Shown: piece by piece, positions 33,583-42,287 of the stretch
How positions within the stretch are numbered: the first letter of the stretch is position 1
How the letters are laid out: each line of letters opens with the position of its first letter
DNA from: Alloacidobacterium dinghuense
GTDB taxonomy: Bacteria > Acidobacteriota > Terriglobia > Terriglobales > Acidobacteriaceae
Assembly (NCBI RefSeq): GCF_014274465.1
Contig: NZ_CP060394.1
Span: 3,286,001-3,350,000 of the forward strand
DNA length: 64,000 bases
Reading direction: 5' to 3'
Made by a program: the position numbers and the translations under genes
The notes under the pieces: generated by a model
What the model saw: the letters and a program-made list of their open reading frames with translations, nothing else
Databases searched by the model: none
What the model was told of the DNA's origin: nothing

Positions 33583-34365
33583 TCAGACCAGATTGTCATC
33601 CCCGCCAAAATCATCCCCGCTTCCAAAATCATCTCCCTGCGTGTCGTCGAAGGAAGTCGGATCGGTGTCGGGCTGGTAGCTGGCCTCATGCAGGTCACCC
33701 TGGTTGTCCGGACGGTCGTCGTAGGATGCCTCATGCTCGCGATGTTCAGCGAAGCCCTGCTGCTGCGGATCGTCATAGTAATTATTGATGACAGTCTCTT
33801 CAACCGGAGGTGCGCCGAAGCCGGAGCCGTAACCGCCCCCCCCAAATTCACCGCCGCCGTGACCGAAACCGCCGTGCATCAGCGACTCAATCCCCTCAAA
33901 AGCGAGCGCACCGGCGGCAACTCCGGCAGCCGTAGTGGCCGCGCTGCGCAGAAAGCCTCCCGCAGGGCTGGGAGCTGGCGGCGCATACTGGGGTGCCGCC
34001 GCGTATTGCGGAGCCGCCTGATACTGAGGTTGGTACGCCGGCACCGGCTGATACTGCGCCTGCGGCGGAGCTGCTGTCGGCGCGGGATCGCGATGGCCGA
34101 GCAAACTGCCAAGGAAGCTGGTCGCACGAGCAGGTTGTTGTGGCTGTGGCTGTGCTTGCTGCTGCAATTGCTGAATCTGCGCACGCGCCTGGTTCAGGGC
34201 CATGTTCTGTATCAAAACCGTCTGTGCCAACTTATAGATCGCGTCCGGATCGCGCGCCAATCCCTCCAGCAGCAGTTGTTCAGCCTCCGGATCTTTTTCC
34301 GTCAGCTGTGTTCCTTCTACCTTGCGAACCAGATCTTCAAGCATCGAGCTTTCTTGCGGTGTCAT
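33583..34365 (-). CDS. DUF2076 family protein
   Basis: 260-residue protein. The N-terminal part is the DUF2076 signature: MTPQESSMLEDLVRKVEGTQ, EAEQLLLEGLARDPDAIYKL, and VLIQNMALNQARAQIQQLQQ, a likely coiled coil. A Pro/Gln/Ala/Tyr-rich disordered stretch follows, then SFLGSLLGHRD and AATTAAGVAAGALAFEGIESL, a helix of membrane-associated character, a Gly-rich segment and an acidic Asp-rich tail. Members are widespread and uncharacterised, often described as periplasmic ligand-binding sensors. GAGGGA precedes the ATG. It lies downstream of a strong hairpin that separates it from the mazG operon. Confidence 0.8.
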   Translation of the reverse strand: MTPQESSMLEDLVRKVEGTQLTEKDPEAEQLLLEGLARDPDAIYKLAQTVLIQNMALNQARAQIQQLQQQAQPQPQQPARATSFLGSLLGHRDPAPTAAPPQAQYQPVPAYQPQYQAAPQYAAAPQYAPPAPSPAGGFLRSAATTAAGVAAGALAFEGIESLMHGGFGHGGGEFGGGGYGSGFGAPPVEETVINNYYDDPQQQGFAEHREHEASYDDRPDNQGDLHEASYQPDTDPTSFDDTQGDDFGSGDDFGGDDNLV

Positions 34366-34433
34366 GACAGTCCCTCAAACTCCTAGGATGCTCCTCAAAA
34401 GCACCCGTTCATTGTTAAAACGCGTATAAACGC

Positions 34434-34463
34434 ACAAAGTGGCGGACTAATCCGCCACTTTGT
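34434..34463 (-). terminator. Strong hairpin after the enolase-family gene
   Basis: ACAAAGTGGCGGA (34434-34446), loop CTAA, TCCGCCACTTTGT (34451-34463): a perfect 13-bp stem. It lies 80 bp past the end of the mazG-GNAT-enolase operon. The ACTTTGT arm supplies some U residues but no long U-run follows, so termination efficiency is uncertain. Confidence 0.65.
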
Positions 34464-34544
34464 AATACGAATTGCAACCCAATTTCGTTCCTTAATCTCA
34501 GCAAACGGAGTCCCCGCTATGCGCGGTGTTCGCATGGTGGAGTA

Positions 34545-35666
34545 TCAGGCAAACGCCAGGGCGCGAATCTCTTCCTTGCGAACGGTGAGTTCCCTGACCA
34601 AGTCCTCACGGACCTCAAAACCACGCCCCGCGCTCTGCGGAACCGTAATCTCGCCCTCTGAAGAAACCACCACCTCCGGCTCGATAATGTCCTGCTTCCA
34701 GTAGCGTTTAGAGGCCGACACATCTCCGGGCAGCGAGAAGTTCTCAAGCGACGAAAGCGCAATATTATGCGAGCGCCCAATCCCGGTTTCGAGCATCCCT
34801 CCGCACCAGACGGGAATGCCCCGCTCCTGCGCCGCGTTGTGAACAGCAATCGCCTCGCTGAAGCCACCAACGCGCCCATTCTTAATATTGATGATGCGGC
34901 AGGATTCCATCTCGATCGCCGCCAGTGCGTCGCGCCGGTTACGAATCGACTCATCCAAACAGATCGCCGTGTTAAGCCGCTTCTGCAGCAATGAGTGAAA
35001 ATAAAAATCATCGGACCACAGCGGCTGCTCGATCATCAGCAAATTAAACTCATCAAAACTCACCAGATGCTCGATGTCGTTCATCCGGTAGGCCGAGTTT
35101 GCATCGCAGCTGAGCATGATGTCGGGCCAGCGTTTCCGCACCGCATCGAACACTCTCGCATCCCATCCCGGTTTGCACTTCAGCTTGATGCGCTTATATC
35201 CCGCTGCTACTTCTTTTTCAATCTCGGAAAGCTGCTTTTCGAGCGTCGGCTGAATACCGATCGAAACGCCGCAGGGGATTACCTCGCGAATGCCGCCAAG
35301 CAATTCAGCCAGCGCAAGATCGCGCATCTGCGCTTCCAGATCCCAAACCGCATTTTCCAGCGCCGCCTTGGCCATGCGATGTCCGCGCACCTGTCCGAAA
35401 ATGTTTGGACACTTCCCGGCGTGCTCCGGGTCGGCGCTCGCTAACGCCGGCGCAAGTTCCTGCGCTGACACCAGCCAGGCGGTGTCGATGGTCTCGTCGC
35501 TGAAATAAGGATGTTCCCCGGCAACGCACTCTCCCCAGCCGGTGAAACCCTCCGCCTTGATCTCGACGAGCATAATGCGGCGTTCGGTGGTTATTCCAAA
35601 GCTGGTCTGAAAAGGCTGCACCAGCGGCATGCGGATCTCTCGAAGAACGATGGCGTCAATTTTCAT
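34545..35666 (-). CDS. o-Succinylbenzoate synthase / N-succinylamino acid racemase family
   Basis: 373-residue enolase-superfamily enzyme of the MenC (OSBS) group. The N-terminal capping domain (MKIDAIVLREIRMPLVQPFQTSFG, EGFTGWGECVAGEHPYFSDE) is followed by the barrel. The barrel has the KxK acid/base pair (GYKRIKLKCKP), metal ligands in LSCDANSAY, MIEQPL and CLDESI, and the second Lys region RIINIKNGRVGGFSEA. The same fold makes o-succinylbenzoate for menaquinone or racemises N-succinylamino acids. A COG3375-like GNAT gene lies three bases upstream in the same operon, which favours the racemase or a dual role, so no symbol is given. No other men genes are in the window. Confidence 0.85.
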   Translation of the reverse strand: MKIDAIVLREIRMPLVQPFQTSFGITTERRIMLVEIKAEGFTGWGECVAGEHPYFSDETIDTAWLVSAQELAPALASADPEHAGKCPNIFGQVRGHRMAKAALENAVWDLEAQMRDLALAELLGGIREVIPCGVSIGIQPTLEKQLSEIEKEVAAGYKRIKLKCKPGWDARVFDAVRKRWPDIMLSCDANSAYRMNDIEHLVSFDEFNLLMIEQPLWSDDFYFHSLLQKRLNTAICLDESIRNRRDALAAIEMESCRIINIKNGRVGGFSEAIAVHNAAQERGIPVWCGGMLETGIGRSHNIALSSLENFSLPGDVSASKRYWKQDIIEPEVVVSSEGEITVPQSAGRGFEVREDLVRELTVRKEEIRALAFA

Positions 35667-35669
35667 GCA

Positions 35670-36536
35670 TCAATCTCTTGGTATTGAAAACACTGGCTCC
35701 TGCCAGTGCCCGAGTCCAAAAATTCCGTTGCCTTCTGCATCCGTCCTGAAGTCGATCACCGCGAGGCCGCGCGCAAACGCTTTCTCAAACCGCTGGCGGT
35801 TTTCCGATTGCACAGCAAGCGCTCGGTCCTGATTTTCAACCGACGACTTCCACTTGCCGATCTCGTGCGGAACCGTGATCGTTTCCTGAATTGTTACTAT
35901 TTGATTCGCCTGCTCAGTATTGGGTTTCACGGTGGGAGCGTCAGACAAGATTGCCTCGACGCGCTCCGACTGCATCCACCACTCGGCATGCAAACGGTCT
36001 GTAGGCAATCCTCCTTGCAGACGAGATGAGGATACACCATAAAAGTTCGATGTATATCTGCGGACTATGGCGCCAAGCCTGTGGATATTTAGGAAAGAAT
36101 TCTTGATCTCCAGCGGATCAAAAGTCCATTCCATCAATTGGAATCCCTTGGCAAGAGCATCTTCCCGCTGCGCCAGCTTCAGCCGGCGACCGATTCCGGC
36201 ATTGCGAAATTCCGGCCGCACTGCCAGCATGTGCGAATGCAGGTACGGTTCCGGAGTGGCCCCAGGACCACTTTGAGGCCGAACGGCTGGAAGAGCCATG
36301 GCAAAGCCCACCAGATTCTCCGAAGTGTCGTCAGTTCCGTCACTTACATCGAATGCCGCCAGCACCTGGCCGCCAATTTTTTGGGTCACGGTGAACACCC
36401 GTCGCGGGATCACATCACCGTCGGAATAGCCCCAGACATCCACCTGCACTTGCACGCAGGCATCCAGTTCCTCAAATCCCTGGCAGGCGCGAATCAGCAC
36501 CGTGCGCGCCTGCGGAGTAACAAAGGTCGTGCTCAT
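35670..36536 (-). CDS. GNAT-fold acyltransferase, COG3375-like
   Basis: 288-residue protein related to the 'predicted GNAT superfamily acetyltransferases' that accompany N-succinylamino acid racemases. An N-terminal substrate region with VQVDVWGYSDGDVIPRRVF is followed by the acyl-CoA-binding loop (MLAVRPEFRNAGIGRRLKLAQRE, the R/Q-x2-G-x-G/A pattern). Then comes the family-specific WTFDPLEIKNSFLNIHRLGAIVRRY. The ATG at 36536 overlaps the mazG stop (ATGA), making a tightly coupled operon. In Geobacillus such a protein is reported to N-succinylate D-amino acids. That activity is inferred here from family and context only. Confidence 0.78.
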   Translation of the reverse strand: MSTTFVTPQARTVLIRACQGFEELDACVQVQVDVWGYSDGDVIPRRVFTVTQKIGGQVLAAFDVSDGTDDTSENLVGFAMALPAVRPQSGPGATPEPYLHSHMLAVRPEFRNAGIGRRLKLAQREDALAKGFQLMEWTFDPLEIKNSFLNIHRLGAIVRRYTSNFYGVSSSRLQGGLPTDRLHAEWWMQSERVEAILSDAPTVKPNTEQANQIVTIQETITVPHEIGKWKSSVENQDRALAVQSENRQRFEKAFARGLAVIDFRTDAEGNGIFGLGHWQEPVFSIPRD

Positions 36537-37378
36537 TTCGCGCTGCGCTCCTGCTCTTTGGCGCCATTCCACAGGTTTTCCAGAGCCTCGGGTGCAAGCT
36601 GTTCGAGCGGCGTAACGCTGGCCGCTTCCATGGCAGCGAACCGCCGGCGAAACTTGGCGTTCGTCTCTCGCAGGGCAAATTCTGGGTCGACATGCAGATG
36701 CCGCGCCAGATTGACCGCCGTAAACAACAAATCCCCCACCTCCGAGGCGACCGCAGATGCATTGTGCTTCTCCGGCTCAGCTAACTCCGCCTCCAACTCG
36801 CCAATCTCTTCCTGCAGCTTGTCAAAGAGCCCGCGCACATCCGGCCAGTCGAATCCCGCCTTGGCCGCCTTCGAACCTAGCTTCGTCGCTTCAGCAAGCG
36901 CCGGGAGCGCCCGAGGCACGGCATCCAGCCGACCCGCTACTTCCTCATCTTTTACTTGAGCATTCTTCTCCAGCTGCTTGATCTGCTCCCAGTTGCGGAG
37001 AACCTGTATTGCATCGATCCCATTCGTCTCCAGCCCTTGGGCAACATTGCCCGCAGCTGCCGCAGCTTCATCGCCAAAAACATGAGGATGCCGGCGAATC
37101 AGCTTCCGGTTCAGCCCCTCGATCACATCCGAGATGGTGAAGTCGCCTGCCTCCGCCGCCATCTCCGAGTAGAAAAGCACTTGCAGCAGCAGATCGCCCA
37201 GCTCTTCTCTCAGATCAGCCCAATCCCGCCGCTCAATCGCGTCAAAGACCTCGTACGTTTCCTCCAGCGTGTATTTGCGGATCGAATCGAAGGTTTGCTC
37301 GCGGTCCCAGGGACATCCACCCGGCGCCCGCAGCCTGGCCATAATGGCAACTGCCTCGGCAAATTGCTGTGTGGGCAT
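36533..37378 (-). CDS. mazG: MazG nucleoside triphosphate pyrophosphohydrolase
   Basis: 281-residue house-cleaning enzyme with two tandem MazG domains. The first carries CPWDREQTFDSIRKYTLEE and the EExxE...ExxD metal site in EETYEVFDAIE / LREELGDLLLQVLF. The second has EEIGELEAELAEPEK and ASEVGDLLFTAVNLARHL. It hydrolyses non-canonical or excess (d)NTPs to NMP and pyrophosphate. It is the first gene of the mazG-GNAT-enolase operon. No clear Shine-Dalgarno precedes the ATG; TAAAGT lies eight bases before it, so the mRNA may be nearly leaderless. Confidence 0.92.
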   Translation of the reverse strand: MPTQQFAEAVAIMARLRAPGGCPWDREQTFDSIRKYTLEETYEVFDAIERRDWADLREELGDLLLQVLFYSEMAAEAGDFTISDVIEGLNRKLIRRHPHVFGDEAAAAAGNVAQGLETNGIDAIQVLRNWEQIKQLEKNAQVKDEEVAGRLDAVPRALPALAEATKLGSKAAKAGFDWPDVRGLFDKLQEEIGELEAELAEPEKHNASAVASEVGDLLFTAVNLARHLHVDPEFALRETNAKFRRRFAAMEAASVTPLEQLAPEALENLWNGAKEQERSAK

Positions 37379-37413
37379 ACAGCTTTACTTTAAATGATGC
37401 ACCACGACCGCTC

Positions 37414-39837
37414 TCAGCTCTGCCTGAGCGCCTCTACCGGATTCAGTTTCGTTGCCCGCCGTGCCGGAACATAGCTGGCCAGCAGCGCAACGCCAAGAAA
37501 AATCACCGGCGCCAGTATGAATGTCATAAGGTCGCGAGCGCTCACGTCATACAGCATGTCCGACATCAACCGCGTCATCAGAATCGCGGCAAGCAGCCCA
37601 ATCCCAATTCCAACAACCGACAGCCAAAGCCCCTGACCGACCACCAGCCGTAAAATGTCGCCCCGTTCTGCCCCGAGCGCAAGGCGAATCGCCATCTCAT
37701 GCCGCCGCTGCGCAACCGAATACGCCAGCACGCCATAAATCCCGATGATCGCCAGCGCAAAGGCCCCCACCGAGAACGCAGCCAGCAGCATCATGGTGAA
37801 GTGCGGCTGCGAGCGCGAGCTATCCATCAACTCGTCGACCGTCTGAATGCTGGTCACCGGCTGGTCCGCATCAACGGCAGCAATCTGTTTCTGCACCGCC
37901 GAAGCCATCCCCTGCGGAGGCACATCCGTTCTCACCAGCAAATTCATGTTTCCCCACGGCAACTGCGGAAACGGAACATAGACCTGCGCTTGTGTCTCTT
38001 CCGCCAGCCCCTGGTTCTTGACGTCACCTGCCACGCCGACCACTTCAGCCCCTACGGTCGCGCGGCCAATGATGACTCGCTTGCCCAGCGGATTCTCACC
38101 CGGCCAGAAGCGCCGCGCAAACGTCTCGTTCACGACAATAACCTTGGGTGCCTGCGCATCGTCCGCTGCGATAAACCAGCGGCCACCGCGCAAAGGAACC
38201 CGCATCGTATCGAACCACTGCGGGCTCACTGCTTCGATGTCAAGAAAAGGCCGCTGCGCCAGCGGCACTTCCGCCTGGCCTTGCGGCAACATCGGCGTAA
38301 TGCGCTTCGAGCTCAACGGCAACGCCGCTGAAATCGCCGCGCTGCGCACGCCCGGCAGCGCCGACACGCGCCGCAACACCTCGTCAAAGAAAGCAATCTG
38401 CTGCTCCGGCTTTGCATATTTCACCGTGGGAAGTGAAACATTCATGGTGAGTACGCTATGCGCATCAAACCCCGGATCGACACGCAGTAATCGCGCAAAG
38501 CTGCGCAGCAGCAACCCAGCACCAATGAGCAGCAAGAGCGAAAGCGCCACCTGACCCACGACGAGAAGACTGCGCACTCGCGCCCGCTCGCGGCCAGCCG
38601 ACGCGCTCAGTCCTTCCTCGCGCAACGTCGTGTTCAGGTCAGCCCGTGCCAGCTGCAACGCCGGAAAAATACCGAAACCCGCTCCGGTTAACAGCGATAC
38701 CCCGACAGCAAACAGCAGCACGCGCAAATCCATCGTGATTGGCATGCCCTGCGGCAATTGGCTCGCCGATAGAGTCGCCATTGCCCGCGTCGCAGCCCAG
38801 CCAAGTCCCACTCCCAGCACACCAGCGAAAAGCGCCAGCAGGATACTCTCCGTCAGCAGCTGCCGCACAATCACACCTCGGCTCGCGCCCATCGCAGTGC
38901 GGACTGCGATTTCCCGTCGCCGGGACAGCGCGCGGGAGAGCAGCAGGCTGGCCACATTCGCGCACGCAATCAATAGCACCACGGCAACCGCGGCGGAAAG
39001 CATCAGTATTCGGCCACGCACATTCGCCACCACCAGATCGCGCAATGGGCTGGCCATCATCATCACAGCTGGATCGGCATCGGGCGCCGTAGGATTTTGC
39101 TGCCTGTACTGTTCATTCAGAACCGCCAGCTCTGACTGAGCCTGCGCCACCGTGGTTCCGGACCGCAGCCGCGCCAGAAAGCTGAGATATCCCACCCCCG
39201 AGCGCAGCCGCTGCGGAGTCATCAGCGTCAGCTCAAAGTAGCGTGGGGTCCAGACATCCGCCTGCCCGATGAAAGGAAACTGCGCGTCAGCCGGAAGAAT
39301 ACCAACCACCGTATGCGGCGCCGTATCCAGCGTCACCGTCCGCCCCACAATATTTGGATCGCCGCCAAACCGGCTGCGCCAGAGCGCATCACTGAGCATC
39401 ACGACGTGCTCGCCTTCGGGCCGACCTTCCGCATCGCTGAACACGCGACCAAGCTGCGGCCGCACTCCCAGCATAGGAAAAAAGCTCGGCGACACGCGGG
39501 CCACCGGCACCTGCATCGGCTCGCCATGCCCCGTCAGATCGAAAGTGTCATTCGTCCACGCAGCGACTGACTGAAAAGATTGACTGCGATCGCGCAGCAG
39601 CTCATAGCGCAGCAGTGTGCCGCCGCGCTCCGCCGTTTTGTCCTTCGATTCCACGCTCACCAGTTGCTGCGGGTCGTGATAAGGAAATGGCCGCAGCAAA
39701 AGCGCGCTCGCCACCGTGAACATCGCCGTATTCGCGCCAATTCCGAGAGCGAGAATCAGGATCGCCGCCAAAGCGAATCCCGGATTCTTGAACAGCACGC
39801 GCAGACTGAAACGAAGATCGCGAAGAAGAGCCAGCAT
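37414..39837 (-). CDS. ADOP-type efflux permease, no prefix domain
   Basis: 807-residue permease of the duplicated MacB/FtsX type. It starts directly with the short amphipathic lead LLRDLRFSLRVLFKNPGF and the first helix AAILILALGIGANTAMFTVA. It lacks the charged prefix domain of the two copies at the left end. Two periplasmic cores and two FtsX bundles follow (AVVLLIACANVASLLLSR; AFALAIIGIYGVLAYSVAQ), ending PARRATKLNPVEALRQS. No regulator or ATPase is adjacent. Its start codon lies in the second unit of a 20-bp tandem repeat that includes a TATAAT box. Substrate unknown. Confidence 0.88.
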   Translation of the reverse strand: MLALLRDLRFSLRVLFKNPGFALAAILILALGIGANTAMFTVASALLLRPFPYHDPQQLVSVESKDKTAERGGTLLRYELLRDRSQSFQSVAAWTNDTFDLTGHGEPMQVPVARVSPSFFPMLGVRPQLGRVFSDAEGRPEGEHVVMLSDALWRSRFGGDPNIVGRTVTLDTAPHTVVGILPADAQFPFIGQADVWTPRYFELTLMTPQRLRSGVGYLSFLARLRSGTTVAQAQSELAVLNEQYRQQNPTAPDADPAVMMMASPLRDLVVANVRGRILMLSAAVAVVLLIACANVASLLLSRALSRRREIAVRTAMGASRGVIVRQLLTESILLALFAGVLGVGLGWAATRAMATLSASQLPQGMPITMDLRVLLFAVGVSLLTGAGFGIFPALQLARADLNTTLREEGLSASAGRERARVRSLLVVGQVALSLLLLIGAGLLLRSFARLLRVDPGFDAHSVLTMNVSLPTVKYAKPEQQIAFFDEVLRRVSALPGVRSAAISAALPLSSKRITPMLPQGQAEVPLAQRPFLDIEAVSPQWFDTMRVPLRGGRWFIAADDAQAPKVIVVNETFARRFWPGENPLGKRVIIGRATVGAEVVGVAGDVKNQGLAEETQAQVYVPFPQLPWGNMNLLVRTDVPPQGMASAVQKQIAAVDADQPVTSIQTVDELMDSSRSQPHFTMMLLAAFSVGAFALAIIGIYGVLAYSVAQRRHEMAIRLALGAERGDILRLVVGQGLWLSVVGIGIGLLAAILMTRLMSDMLYDVSARDLMTFILAPVIFLGVALLASYVPARRATKLNPVEALRQS

Positions 39838-39870
39838 GATGCTCAGATTACCAGCATGATCCTCAGATTA
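39831..39870 (-). repeat. 20-bp tandem duplication over the ADOP start codon
   Basis: On the minus strand TAATCTGAGGATCATGCTGG (39870-39851) is followed without a gap by TAATCTGAGCATCATGCTGG (39850-39831), one mismatch in 20. Both units contain ATG. The second ATG (39837) is the permease start; the first opens MLVI and then stops. TATAAT at 39872-39867 overlaps the outer unit. Confidence 0.8.
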
Positions 39871-39884
39871 TAGGTTCCGGGCAA

Positions 39885-40877
39885 TCAGCTCGCGTAGTCC
39901 TGGTCAGCCAGTTCCGAATAAAGCAGCCGCGGCTTCCCCATTAAGAAGCGGTTGCTCCCGCGCGCCACGAACCCCGGCGAACGCCCCCGAAGCCGTGCCT
40001 CAGCCTCGTGAAATGGCCCAACAAATCGAACCGCGCGCGGAATGCGCGGATACAGCAGTCGCAATCGGCGAGCAGCGCGCCGCACCGATTCTTCCTCGCG
40101 CGCACCGAACGACAACCCAAACCCACTTCGTAACCTCGGAGGCATCCAGAAAGCTGTCAGTGCCCGATACCAGCGCGGGGGACGAACCCACGTACCCACT
40201 CCCGAGAGAACACTCTCCCCCAGCATGCGCGCGTCGTCATCGACTCCCAGTACAGGCGACTCCATCATCTCCGTCGTGTACCGAACGAACGCCGACCAGT
40301 CTCTAGGCAGCGCATTCACCGGCACACCGAAGAGCGCCGCCATCCGTTTGCTCTCCGCGTAGTACTGCTCGCGCTCAGCCGGAGTCAGCGGCGTTAGCAC
40401 TAGGTCGTGAGCCAAAACCGCGCCTTCCACCAGCGTCGCGTAAACCCACTGCAGAGCGCTGGCCTCATTGGCCTCATAATGCTCGCCACGCGGATGTGCG
40501 CCAATAGCATGAGACAGCTCGCCGCGGATTCCGCTATGGCGACGGTAAAGCTGCCGTGAGGCAGCGATCGCCTGCGCGCGAGTGCCGAACAGTACGGTGT
40601 AGACCACACTGAACGTAGAATGAAACCGCGCAAGCGCATCGTTCCTGAAATTCGAGTGCTGCATGAGTGAAGCCGCAACCCACGGATGCGCCAACTGCAG
40701 CAGAGCTGCGCGCCCGGCTCCGAGAAAGAGCACAGACTCCCGATCCACCCGCCAGATCACCGAATCCGGACCGAAGAAGCCAGAACGAGGCTCGCCCGGC
40801 AGTCTCTCCAGTTCGGAAAGCACTTCTTCCAGATTGTTCCGTGACACGAACTGCGGCGATGCGCTTCCCGTGATCAT
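39885..40877 (-). CDS. DUF2236 (oxygenase MpaB-like) family protein
   Basis: 330-residue, mostly helical protein. It matches the DUF2236 pattern: PDSVIWRVDRESVLFLGAGRAALLQLAHPWVAASLMQHS near the N-terminus, then GTRAQAIAASRQLYRRHSGIRG, EASALQWVYATLVEGAVLAHDL and RDWSAFVRYTTEMM. Relatives include latex-clearing-type and mycotoxin oxygenases that bind heme b, but most are uncharacterised and the cofactor is not proven here. ATG at 40877 is chosen; the longer frame upstream is the reverse of the prepilin peptidase gene. The two divergent starts are only 15 bp apart. Confidence 0.82.
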   Translation of the reverse strand: MITGSASPQFVSRNNLEEVLSELERLPGEPRSGFFGPDSVIWRVDRESVLFLGAGRAALLQLAHPWVAASLMQHSNFRNDALARFHSTFSVVYTVLFGTRAQAIAASRQLYRRHSGIRGELSHAIGAHPRGEHYEANEASALQWVYATLVEGAVLAHDLVLTPLTPAEREQYYAESKRMAALFGVPVNALPRDWSAFVRYTTEMMESPVLGVDDDARMLGESVLSGVGTWVRPPRWYRALTAFWMPPRLRSGFGLSFGAREEESVRRAARRLRLLYPRIPRAVRFVGPFHEAEARLRGRSPGFVARGSNRFLMGKPRLLYSELADQDYAS

Positions 40878-40892
40878 GTCTACTTGGATGCC

Positions 40893-41750
40893 ATGCCCTC
40901 TTCGCGAACTAACCAGCTTAGCAGCCCTGTCACAGTTCCGAGCGCGAAAGCAGGAGGCTCTATACTTCGTCCAGTGATCGTGGTCGCCATCTTCTCCGTA
41001 CTTTTCGGACTCAGCTTCGGCAGCTTCTTGAACGTCTGCATCTCGCGCCTGCCGAAGCATCAATCCATCGTCCACCCGCCATCGCGGTGTCCCGAGTGCG
41101 GAGAATCGATCTGGATCCGGGACAATCTTCCACTCGTCGGCTGGATTCTGCTCGGCGGCCATTGCCGCCATTGCAATTCGCGTATTCCGCTCCGGTATCC
41201 GCTCGTCGAACTGGCCGCCGCAGCGCTATTTCTCCTGACGTACCTTACCTTCAACTTGACACTCGAAGGCGCAGGTATGGTTGTACTCTGCTTCCTGCTC
41301 TTGGGGCTGGCAGTCATGGATGCCGAGTCCCTGTTCCTTTCCAACGCCTTCACCGTGCCCGGAATCGCACTTGGCATCGTTTATTCCGCAATACGCGGAG
41401 GCTGGCGCGCGGCAGTCCTCGCCGTTGTCAGCGCCGTTGCAGCCGCCGGTCTTATTCTCCTCATCCGAAGCGCCTATTGGCTCGTGCGCAAACAGGAAGG
41501 CATGGGACTGGGAGACGCGAAACTTATGGCCATGATCGCAGCGTGGTTAGGACCATGGCAGACCCTGCTTGCATTCTTTCTGGCCATGGTTGCTGCTGCG
41601 ATTTTTGGACTGTTCTGGATATCGTTGAAGAAAGGCGGGAGCATGAGAACTCTACAGTTGCCGTTTGGTTCGTTCCTCTGCGCCGCCGCCATCTATGCCG
41701 TATTTCAGGGCCAGCCGATCTTGAAGTGGTACTTGCAGTTTTTTCGCTAA
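40893..41750 (+). CDS. Prepilin peptidase (PilD/GspO, A24 family)
   Basis: 285-residue inner-membrane aspartic protease. It contains the N-terminal SVLFGLSFGSFLNVCISRLP helix and the cytosolic zinc-binding double Cys pair (CPECGESIW and CRHCNSRIPL). The catalytic aspartates are in AVMDAESLFL and GLGDAKLM (the GxGD motif), within about seven further helices. It cleaves and N-methylates type IV pilin or type II pseudopilin precursors; no pilin genes are nearby. ATG at 40893 is preferred to the TTG at 40884. The C-terminal end lies ten bases from the convergent DinB gene. Confidence 0.92.
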   Translation: MPSSRTNQLSSPVTVPSAKAGGSILRPVIVVAIFSVLFGLSFGSFLNVCISRLPKHQSIVHPPSRCPECGESIWIRDNLPLVGWILLGGHCRHCNSRIPLRYPLVELAAAALFLLTYLTFNLTLEGAGMVVLCFLLLGLAVMDAESLFLSNAFTVPGIALGIVYSAIRGGWRAAVLAVVSAVAAAGLILLIRSAYWLVRKQEGMGLGDAKLMAMIAAWLGPWQTLLAFFLAMVAAAIFGLFWISLKKGGSMRTLQLPFGSFLCAAAIYAVFQGQPILKWYLQFFR

Positions 41751-41759
41751 CATCAAGCT

Positions 41760-42287
41760 TTAATGGACACTGGACAGAATCCGTGACAGCTGCGTCAAGT
41801 GATGCCGCGCATGCACGGCATGAAATTCGCGCCACTGATCCGCTGTAAGCGGGCCAAAAGCAAAGTGCGAAGCCATTGGCTGCGAGCCGAACTTCTCCGC
41901 GCACTCATCGAGCAGGCCATCCACTCTTGCCAGTTCAAGCTTGAACTTCGCTGCCAGTTGCAGACCCGAAAGCTCGCCCAGCTGTAACTGCCCCGGCCGC
42001 ACCCGGTCCGGCGCCTTGCCGCCCCCGGGAAATCTTCCCGCCATGATGGTCGCACGCCAACTCGATTCATGCGCGGGCAGGAGCGGAGCCAGAGTAGGCC
42101 GTCCTTTCCGCAAGCGCTCCTCAAGCACTTCGGCGGTGCTCCGGTAAGTGAGAATCAGATGCTCGATCACTTCCTGCGCGCACCACTTCCCGGGATCGGC
42201 GTCGGGGCGAATCTGCGCCTTCGCCGCGCTGACGCCCCCAAGCGCCTCGGCATATGCCTGCTGCACGGATTCAAATGTCGGATGCAT
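41760..42287 (-). CDS. DinB-like four-helix bundle protein
   Basis: 175-residue protein of the DinB/YfiT-like fold. Markers are KWCAQEVIEHLILTYRST in the first half and HAVHARHHLTQLSRIL near the C-terminus, whose histidines would bind a metal. The family includes thiol S-transferases (mycothiol or bacillithiol) and many proteins of unknown role. The ATG at 42287 is preferred over a longer frame because the added residues are low-complexity Arg-rich sequence without conservation. It is convergent with the prepilin peptidase gene. Confidence 0.78.
   Translation of the reverse strand: MHPTFESVQQAYAEALGGVSAAKAQIRPDADPGKWCAQEVIEHLILTYRSTAEVLEERLRKGRPTLAPLLPAHESSWRATIMAGRFPGGGKAPDRVRPGQLQLGELSGLQLAAKFKLELARVDGLLDECAEKFGSQPMASHFAFGPLTADQWREFHAVHARHHLTQLSRILSSVH

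Noticed and set aside
40878-41171. 98-residue N-terminal extension of the DUF2236 protein
   Set aside because: It is the antisense of the prepilin peptidase gene; family similarity begins after the ATG at 40877.
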